A program made the translations under genes and the position numbers. Of a DNA stretch of 64,000 nucleotides, positions 58,088 to 64,000 are shown in pieces. This DNA is from Cyanobium sp. FACHB-13342. Its GTDB lineage: Bacteria; Cyanobacteriota; Cyanobacteriia; PCC-6307; Cyanobiaceae. The number at the start of each line of letters is the position of its first letter. The first letter of the stretch is position 1. The DNA is taken from the NCBI RefSeq assembly GCF_014697415.1, contig NZ_JACJRT010000014.1:186001-250000 (forward strand), in the 5' to 3' direction. Below the pieces are notes generated by a model. It was given only the letters and a program-made list of their open reading frames with translations, did not search any database and was not told where the DNA came from.

Positions 58088-60703
58088 ATGTCTGCAGCCA
58101 GCTTCCTCTCCAGCTACCGAGCCGCCGCGGCCGAGCGCGAAGCCCTGGGCGTGCCCGCCCTGCCGCTCTCCGCCGAGCAGACCCAAGCGCTCACCGAACT
58201 GCTGCAGGCCCCGCCGGCCGGGGAAGAGACGGTTTTGCTGCACCTGTTGAGTGAGCGCATCCCCCCCGGGGTGGATGAGGCCGCCTACGTGAAGGCCAGC
58301 TGGCTGAGCGCCGTGGCCCAGGGCAGCGCCAGCAGCCCGCTCGTCAGTCCGGTGCAGGCCGTACAGCTGCTGGCCACGATGATCGGCGGCTACAACGTGG
58401 GCGCCCTGATCGCCCTGCTCTCCAACGCCGATCCGGCCATTGCCGAGGCCGCCGCCGCCGGCCTCAGCCGCACCCTGCTGGTGTACGACGCCTACCACGA
58501 TGTGCTGGAGCTGGCGGCCAGCAACCCCTACGCCAAGCGGGTGGTGGACAGCTGGACCGCCGCCGAGTGGTTCACCGCCAAGCCCGAGCTGCCGGCGGAG
58601 ATCACCGTGACGGTGTTCAAGGTGGAGGGGGAGACCAACACCGACGACCTCTCCCCCGCCACCCACGCCACCACCCGCCCGGACATCCCCCTGCACGCCA
58701 TGGCGATGCTGGAGACCCGCATGCCGGGGGGCCTGGAGCTGATCGCCCAGTTGAAAACCAAGGGTCACCCGGTGGCCTACGTGGGCGATGTGGTGGGCAC
58801 GGGCAGCTCCCGCAAATCGGCCATCAACTCGGTGCTGTGGCACACCGGCAGCGACATCCCCCACGTGCCCAACAAGCGCAGCGGCGGCGTGGTGCTGGGA
58901 GGCAAGATCGCCCCGATCTTCTTCAACACCGCCGAAGACTCCGGCGCCCTGCCGATCGAGTGCGACGTGAGCGCCCTCAATTCCGGTGATGTGATCACGA
59001 TCCGGCCCTACGCCGGCACGATCGAGCGCGCCGCCGGTGAACCGGGCGCCGGCGACATCGTGGCCCGCTTCGAGCTCAAGCCCAGCACGATCACCGATGA
59101 GGTGCGCGCCGGTGGCCGCATCCCCCTGCTGATCGGCCGCTCCCTGACAGACAAGGTGCGTGCCCAGCTGGGTCTGAGCGCCTCCGAGCTGTTCATCCGG
59201 CCCGTAGCCCCGGCCGACACCGGCAAGGGCTTCACCCTGGCCCAGAAGATGGTGGGCAAGGCCTGCGGCCTGCCGGGCGTGCGCCCCGGCACCAGCTGCG
59301 AGCCGCTGATGACCACCGTGGGCTCCCAGGACACCACCGGGCCCATGACCCGCGATGAGATGAAGGAGCTGGCCTGCCTGGGCTTCAGCGCCGACCTAGT
59401 GATGCAGAGCTTCTGCCACACCGCGGCCTATCCCAAGCCGGTGGACCTGAAAACCCACGCCGAACTGCCGGATTTCATGGCCTCCCGCGGTGGCGTGGCC
59501 CTGCGCCCCGGCGACGGCATCATCCACAGCTGGCTCAACCGCATGCTCCTGCCCGACACCGTGGGCACCGGCGGCGACAGCCACACCCGCTTCCCCCTCG
59601 GCATCTCCTTCCCGGCCGGCTCGGGTCTGGTGGCTTTTGCGGCGGCCATCGGCGCCATGCCGCTGGACATGCCCGAATCGGTGCTAGTGAAGTTCACCGG
59701 CAAGCTGCAGCCAGGCGTGACCCTGCGCGATGTGGTGAACGCCATCCCCTATGTGGCGATCCAGCAGGGGCTGCTGACGGTGGCCAAGGAGGGCAAGAAA
59801 AATGTCTTCAACGGCCGGATCATGGAGATCGAGGGGCTGCCCGATCTCAAGCTGGAGCAGGCGTTTGAACTGACAGACGCGACCGCCGAACGCTCCTGTG
59901 CCGGCAGCACGATCAAGCTGAGCGTGGAGACGGTGAGCGAATACCTGCGCAGCAACGTGGCCCTGCTCAAGAACATGATTGCCCGGGGTTACGGCGATGC
60001 CCGCACCCTGGCCCGCCGCATCCAGGCGATGGAGGCCTGGCTGGCCAATCCGGTGCTGCTGGAGGCCGATGCCGATGCGGAGTACGCCGCCGTGATCGAG
60101 ATCGACCTGGACCAGATCACCGAGCCGATCCTGGCCTGCCCCAACGACCCCGACAACGTCAAGCTGCTCTCCGAGGAGGCGGGCAAACCGATCGATGAGG
60201 TGTTCATCGGCTCCTGCATGACCAACATCGGCCACTACCGCGCCGCCGCCAACGTGCTCGAGGGCCAGGGACAGAACGCCGCGCGCCTGTGGGTGTGCCC
60301 GCCCACCCGCATGGACGAGGAGATGCTGAAGGAGGAGGGCTATTACGCCACCTTCGAAGCCGCCGGCTCCCGCATGGAGATGCCCGGCTGTTCCCTCTGC
60401 ATGGGCAACCAGGCGCGCGTGGAGGACAACACCACCGTGTTCTCCACCAGCACCCGCAACTTCAACAACCGCCTCGGCAACGGCGCCCAGGTGTACCTCG
60501 GCAGCGCCGAGCTGGCGGCGGTGTGCGCCCAGCTGGGCCGGATCCCGACCAAAACCGAATATCTGGCCATCGCCGCCGAAAAGATCGATCCCTATGGCGA
60601 TGAGCTCTACCGCTACCTCAACTTCGACCAGATCGCCGGCTTCGAAGATGCCGGCCGGGTGGTGAGCGCTGACGAGGAGGCCAAACTGCTGGCGGGGGTT
60701 TGA
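58088..60703 (+). CDS. acnB: Aconitate hydratase B
   Basis: 871 residues from the ATG at 58088 (an ATG at 58076 adds four). The AcnB order is kept: an N-terminal HEAT-like domain (~1-155), the swivel domain, then the core with [28 protein letters not shown] and cluster Cys in [11 protein letters not shown] and [13 protein letters not shown]. It interconverts citrate and isocitrate using a [4Fe-4S] cluster; it is the only aconitase type in most cyanobacteria. Confidence 0.97.
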   Translation: MSAASFLSSYRAAAAEREALGVPALPLSAEQTQALTELLQAPPAGEETVLLHLLSERIPPGVDEAAYVKASWLSAVAQGSASSPLVSPVQAVQLLATMIGGYNVGALIALLSNADPAIAEAAAAGLSRTLLVYDAYHDVLELAASNPYAKRVVDSWTAAEWFTAKPELPAEITVTVFKVEGETNTDDLSPATHATTRPDIPLHAMAMLETRMPGGLELIAQLKTKGHPVAYVGDVVGTGSSRKSAINSVLWHTGSDIPHVPNKRSGGVVLGGKIAPIFFNTAEDSGALPIECDVSALNSGDVITIRPYAGTIERAAGEPGAGDIVARFELKPSTITDEVRAGGRIPLLIGRSLTDKVRAQLGLSASELFIRPVAPADTGKGFTLAQKMVGKACGLPGVRPGTSCEPLMTTVGSQDTTGPMTRDEMKELACLGFSADLVMQSFCHTAAYPKPVDLKTHAELPDFMASRGGVALRPGDGIIHSWLNRMLLPDTVGTGGDSHTRFPLGISFPAGSGLVAFAAAIGAMPLDMPESVLVKFTGKLQPGVTLRDVVNAIPYVAIQQGLLTVAKEGKKNVFNGRIMEIEGLPDLKLEQAFELTDATAERSCAGSTIKLSVETVSEYLRSNVALLKNMIARGYGDARTLARRIQAMEAWLANPVLLEADADAEYAAVIEIDLDQITEPILACPNDPDNVKLLSEEAGKPIDEVFIGSCMTNIGHYRAAANVLEGQGQNAARLWVCPPTRMDEEMLKEEGYYATFEAAGSRMEMPGCSLCMGNQARVEDNTTVFSTSTRNFNNRLGNGAQVYLGSAELAAVCAQLGRIPTKTEYLAIAAEKIDPYGDELYRYLNFDQIAGFEDAGRVVSADEEAKLLAGV

Positions 60704-60723
60704 GCCCAAGGCCCCCCTATCCC

Positions 60724-61089
60724 ATGACTGCAGACCGTCGCTTGCTTTCGAGACATCCATGGGGGCTGCCCCTGGGACTCGCGTTGGGCCTGGCCCTCGG
60801 GATCACTCCCACCCAGGCCTCCAGTCCTGCCGCCTGGAGCGCCTACGACGCCAAGGTGCGCACGGCCTGCGGGGCCGCCAGCCGTCTCACCCAGATGCGG
60901 GTCCGGGGTGAACGGCTGGACCTGCCGGGCCCAGGCCTCAGCCTGCTGGTGCTGGAGGGCCGCTATCCCCAGCCCCACATGCAGGGCAAGCGGGGACTGG
61001 AAATCTGTGTGTTCGAAAAGAGCAGCGGCAAAGCCAGTGTGGAGGAGGCCGATCGTTGGCTCAAGGCCGCTTCTGGCGGTTCGCGCTGA
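60724..61089 (+). CDS. Small secreted hypothetical protein
   Basis: 121 residues from the ATG at 60724. A signal peptide (GLPLGLALGLALGITPTQAS) precedes a ~90-residue domain with a Cys pair (RTACGAAS; LEICVFEK), likely disulfide-bonded. Blocks such as LDLPGPGLSLLVLEGRYPQP are distinctive but not recognised. It lies 20 bp after acnB on the same strand and may be co-transcribed with it. No function can be assigned. Confidence 0.55.
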   Translation: MTADRRLLSRHPWGLPLGLALGLALGITPTQASSPAAWSAYDAKVRTACGAASRLTQMRVRGERLDLPGPGLSLLVLEGRYPQPHMQGKRGLEICVFEKSSGKASVEEADRWLKAASGGSR

Positions 61090-61183
61090 ATGACACGCTG
61101 GTGGGACCACCGGCCCCCAGCCCCTGAACCAGGAAACCCTGCTGTTTGAGCCCGCCCAGCCGGTAGCCGGAGCCTTAAGGGCC

Positions 61184-62785
61184 GTGCTGGCCTTCCCCAG
61201 CACCTACACGGTGGGGATCACCAGCCTGGGCTACCAGGTGGTGTGGGCCACGCTGGCCCAGCGGGCCGATGTGGACGTGCGGCGCCTGTTCACCGACCAG
61301 GGCGACCCACCGCACCGCCACTGCGACCTGTTCGGCCTGTCGCTGAGCTGGGAGCTCGATGGGCCCGTGCTGCTGGATCTGCTCGAGCAGCAGCGCATCC
61401 CGCTCTGGGCCAGCGAGCGCGGCGACAGCGACCCGATCGTGTTCGGCGGCGGGCCCGTGCTCACGGCCAACCCCGAGCCGCTGGCCCCCTTCTTCGATGT
61501 GGTGCTGCTGGGCGACGGTGAGCTGCTGCTGCCCGCCTTTGTGGATGCCCTGCAGGCGCACCGCGAGGCGCCGCGGGCGGAACGGCTGCGCCGCCTGGCC
61601 CAGGTGCCGGGGGTGTACGTGCCAAGCCTCTATGCCCCCCGCTACGCGAGCGAGGGCGAGCTGCTGGCGGTGGAACCCACGGAGGCCGGCATCCCCGCCA
61701 CCGTGGCCAAGCAGACCTGGCGCGGCAACACCCTCAGCCACTCCACCGTGATCACGCCCGAGGCGGCCTGGCCCTCGATCCATATGGTGGAGGTGGTGCG
61801 CAGCTGCCCGGAGCTGTGCCGCTTCTGCCTGGCCAGCTACCTCACCCTGCCCTTCCGCACACCGAGCCTCGACGACGGCCTGATCCCAGCGGTGGAGAAG
61901 GGGCTCGCCGCCACCCAGCGCCTGGGGCTGCTCGGAGCTTCGGTGACCCAACACCCCCAGTTCGCCGACCTGCTGGCCTGGCTGGATCAGGATCGCTTTG
62001 AGGGCACCCGCGTCAGCGTGAGCTCCGTGCGAGCCGCCACCGTGACCCCCGAACTGGGGCGCATCCTGGCCAAGCGGGGCAGCAAGTCGCTCACGATCGC
62101 GATCGAGAGCGGCAGCGAGCGGATCCGCCAGGTGGTGAACAAAAAACTCGCCACCGAGGAGATCTACGCCGCCGCCCGCTACGCCAAGGAGGGCGGCCTC
62201 ACGGGCCTGAAGCTCTACGGGATGGTGGGCCTACCCACCGAAGAGGAGGCCGATGTGGAGGCCACCGCGGCGCTGCTGCTGGATCTGAAAAAGGCCACCC
62301 CAGGGCTGCGGCTATCCCTGGGGGTGAGCACCTTCGTGCCCAAGGCCCACACCCCCTTCCAGTGGCAGGGCGTGCGCCCCGAGGCCGACAAACGGCTCAA
62401 GCTGCTGGCCAAGCGGCTCAAGCCCAAGGGCATCGAACTGCGGCCCGAGAGCTACGGCTGGAGCGTGATCCAGGCCCTGCTGTCCCGCAGTGACCGCCGC
62501 CTCGCCCCGGTGATCGCCGCCGCCCGCGGCAACCACGACAGCCTGGGGGGCTGGAAACAGGCGTACCGAGCCATCCGCGAACAGCCCGGCGCCGACCTAC
62601 CCAGCTGGGAGGACGTCATTCACGCCACCTGGAGCTCGGAGCGCGTGCTGCCCTGGGACCACCTGGAGGGACCGCTGCCCAAGACAACGCTGCACTCGCA
62701 CGCAGCAGAGGCCCTCAAACAGCGTGAACCGGAGCTCACTCAAACACCGCCGTCCGCCCCCGATACACCATCACCTGGTGCTTGA
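61184..62785 (+). CDS. Radical SAM protein with B12-binding-like N-terminus
   Basis: 533 residues from the GTG at 61184. An N-terminal region of the cobalamin-binding type (FPSTYTVGITSLGYQVVWAT; VFGGGPVLTANPEPL) precedes the radical-SAM core with VEVVRSCPELCRFCLASYL (CX3CX2C, ~207-225), GLKLYGMVGLPTEEEADVEA and a C-terminal domain. The frame is open back to 61094, and the residues encoded there (LLFEPAQPVAGALRAV) look like protein, so the true start may be a CTG at 61139 or 61142, preceded by AGGA. Related cyanobacterial proteins are uncharacterised. The last 50 bp overlap purU. Confidence 0.82.
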   Translation: MLAFPSTYTVGITSLGYQVVWATLAQRADVDVRRLFTDQGDPPHRHCDLFGLSLSWELDGPVLLDLLEQQRIPLWASERGDSDPIVFGGGPVLTANPEPLAPFFDVVLLGDGELLLPAFVDALQAHREAPRAERLRRLAQVPGVYVPSLYAPRYASEGELLAVEPTEAGIPATVAKQTWRGNTLSHSTVITPEAAWPSIHMVEVVRSCPELCRFCLASYLTLPFRTPSLDDGLIPAVEKGLAATQRLGLLGASVTQHPQFADLLAWLDQDRFEGTRVSVSSVRAATVTPELGRILAKRGSKSLTIAIESGSERIRQVVNKKLATEEIYAAARYAKEGGLTGLKLYGMVGLPTEEEADVEATAALLLDLKKATPGLRLSLGVSTFVPKAHTPFQWQGVRPEADKRLKLLAKRLKPKGIELRPESYGWSVIQALLSRSDRRLAPVIAAARGNHDSLGGWKQAYRAIREQPGADLPSWEDVIHATWSSERVLPWDHLEGPLPKTTLHSHAAEALKQREPELTQTPPSAPDTPSPGA

Positions 62786-63608
62786 GGTGCAGGCGCACGG
62801 CCCGGGCCAGGGCCAGGCGTTCGGTGTCGCGGCCCTTGCGGATCAGGTCGTCCACCTCATCGCGGTGGCCCACACCCACGGTGGACTGGGCAATGATCGG
62901 GCCGCCATCGAGCTCTTCGGTCACGTAGTGGGCCGTGGCCCCGATCAGCTTCACGCCCCGCTCCCAGGCCCGGTGATAGGGCTGGGCACCCTTGAAGGCC
63001 GGCAGAAACGAGTGGTGGATGTTGATCACCCGGTGGAAGGCATCGGGGGGATCAAAGCTCGCCAAAAACTGGGGGGTGAGCACCTGCATGTACTTGGCCA
63101 GCACCACCAGTTCGATCCGGTGCTCCGCCAACAGGGCCAGATGGCGGGCCTCCGCCTCCTCCCGGTTGACCGCTGAAATCGGCACGTACTCGAAGTGCGC
63201 TCCAAACTCCTCGGCGATCGAGCCGAGATCGGGGTGGTTGGCGATCACCAGCGGCACCCGCATCGGCAGCTCACCGGTCCGCACCCGCCACAGCAGATCC
63301 AGCAGGCAGTGGTCCTGTTTGCTCACGAAGATCGCCACCGGCGGGCGGTCATCGGAGAAGGTCACCTTGTATTCGCCACCCAGCCGCTCCGCCAGGGCCT
63401 GGGCCGTGGGACAGATCGCCTCCCGGGGCAGGCCAAAGCCCTCCAGCTGCCACTCAATCCGACTCAGAAACAGGCCGGCGCCCTGATCGCTGTGGTGGTC
63501 GGCATGCACGATGTTGCCCCCGTTGGCAGCCACCCACCCGGAGAGCTCCCGCACCAGTCCGGGTTGATCCGGACACAGCATCTGCAGGATGGCGGTGGGA
63601 GCAGACAT
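62736..63608 (-). CDS. purU: Formyltetrahydrofolate deformylase
   Basis: 290 residues. N-terminal ACT domain (ILQMLCPDQPGLVRELSGWV, ~7-75) then the formyl hydrolase fold with INIHHSFLPAFKGAQPYHRA and TAHYVTEELDGGPIIAQ, which carry the catalytic His and Asp. It hydrolyses 10-formyl-THF to formate and THF, balancing one-carbon pools with GcvT. The ATG at 63608 (MSAPTAILQM) starts the ACT domain correctly. It is divergent from psbQ (~135 bp). Confidence 0.93.
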   Translation of the reverse strand: MSAPTAILQMLCPDQPGLVRELSGWVAANGGNIVHADHHSDQGAGLFLSRIEWQLEGFGLPREAICPTAQALAERLGGEYKVTFSDDRPPVAIFVSKQDHCLLDLLWRVRTGELPMRVPLVIANHPDLGSIAEEFGAHFEYVPISAVNREEAEARHLALLAEHRIELVVLAKYMQVLTPQFLASFDPPDAFHRVINIHHSFLPAFKGAQPYHRAWERGVKLIGATAHYVTEELDGGPIIAQSTVGVGHRDEVDDLIRKGRDTERLALARAVRLHLKHQVMVYRGRTAVFE

Positions 63609-63743
63609 GGCCGCGGTCGACGTCCATGCAGACGTAGCACCTCCAGGGTGGCCAGGCCCAGATTGCAAGGGGCTACAGACGGAGTGGGGCGGCAGGCCAG
63701 CCCCGATACACTCAGCGCCACGATCCTGGTGTTGGTCCCTGTG

Positions 63744-64000
63744 ATGGCTTCTGCGCGGATTTCTTCGGCCACCGCTGCCCTGATGCAGCAGCTGCGCCGT
63801 CTGGTGATGGTGGGCCTGGTGGCGGTGCTGTGTTTGGGTCTGGCCGCCTGTGACGGCAGCCAGGGCCGCAAGGCCCCCAGCATCAGCCCGGCCGACATGG
63901 CCCTGATCGAGCGCCAGGCCGAAGGCTTCCTGGCCGCCCGCAACCGCCTGCCCGAGCTGGCCAGCCTGGTGAATGAGCGCAACTGGGTGTTCACCGCCAA
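63744..64000 (+). CDS. psbQ: PsbQ-like photosystem II lipoprotein (CyanoQ), N-terminal part
   Basis: The frame opens at the ATG at 63744 and runs off the right edge after 85 codons. The signal ends in a lipobox (VLCLGLAACDG), so the mature protein is lipid-anchored in the thylakoid lumen. The following helix ADMALIERQAEGFLAARNRL, PELASLVNERNWVFTA has the spacing and the NW motif of the first helix of CyanoQ, which stabilises the oxygen-evolving side of photosystem II. Identification rests on less than half of the protein. Confidence 0.75.
   Translation, partial: MASARISSATAALMQQLRRLVMVGLVAVLCLGLAACDGSQGRKAPSISPADMALIERQAEGFLAARNRLPELASLVNERNWVFTA

Overview
The window looks like chromosome from a high-GC alpha-cyanobacterium of the Cyanobium / freshwater Synechococcus type. 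The basis is a CyanoQ (PsbQ-like) photosystem II lipoprotein running off the right edge, a phytol kinase, two group-2 sigma factors, AcnB-type aconitase, Nif11-domain peptides, a UrtA urea-binding protein, and a backbone order (mazG, speE, gcvT, aspS, pyrG, queE, queC, pabB, pabC) that I remember from marine picocyanobacteria. Genes are dense, often overlapping by 1-4 bp when co-directional and by 7-50 bp at converging 3' ends. I see no transposase, integrase, prophage or CRISPR array.

Layout. 1-1.7 kb: the end of a solute-binding protein gene joined to an MscS channel gene. 1.8-5.6 kb: a membrane protein, a Nif11 peptide, a 2-oxoglutarate oxygenase pair, a small conserved protein and an A/T-richer alpha/beta hydrolase beside tRNA-Val(UAC). 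5.7-16.8 kb: housekeeping genes (lipid A-type acyltransferase, DUF2227 protein, mazG, arfB, speE, a free cNMP-binding domain, a Cys-rich peptide, gcvT, aspS, sigma factor, dps, pyrG). 16.7-25.5 kb: a type I secretion locus (parvulin, ABC exporter with a cNMP-binding domain, HlyD) and a 1037-residue VCBS/EF-hand protein that is the probable cargo. A decayed queE copy lies between exporter and cargo, and intact queE lies beyond the cargo. 26.6-29.7 kb: a second solute-binding protein/MscS pair, here headed by an ecotin-family protease inhibitor. 29.8-32.7 kb: queC, pabB, pabC.

32.6-51.6 kb is a signalling and transport region. It holds UrtA with a PilZ protein, an ATP-grasp/alpha-E/transglutaminase operon, two diguanylate cyclases around a tandem pair of NMT1/SsuA-like binding proteins, two multidomain GGDEF-EAL proteins, a siroheme-pathway pair (cobA and a CbiX-like protein), a cupin and a very short Nif11 peptide ending just after a Gly-Gly. 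51.6-64 kb returns to housekeeping: MFS exporter, ppk1, sigma factor, phytol kinase, DAHP synthase, acnB, a radical SAM protein, purU and psbQ.

The most interesting points are: (1) two paralogous solute-binding lipoprotein + MscS modules, one carrying a trypsin-type (Arg P1) ecotin; (2) the queE duplication around the secreted-protein gene; (3) two binding proteins without a transporter sitting between membrane diguanylate cyclases; (4) a c-di-GMP cluster of five proteins in about 16 kb. All assignments come from reading motifs and gene context; no database search was possible.
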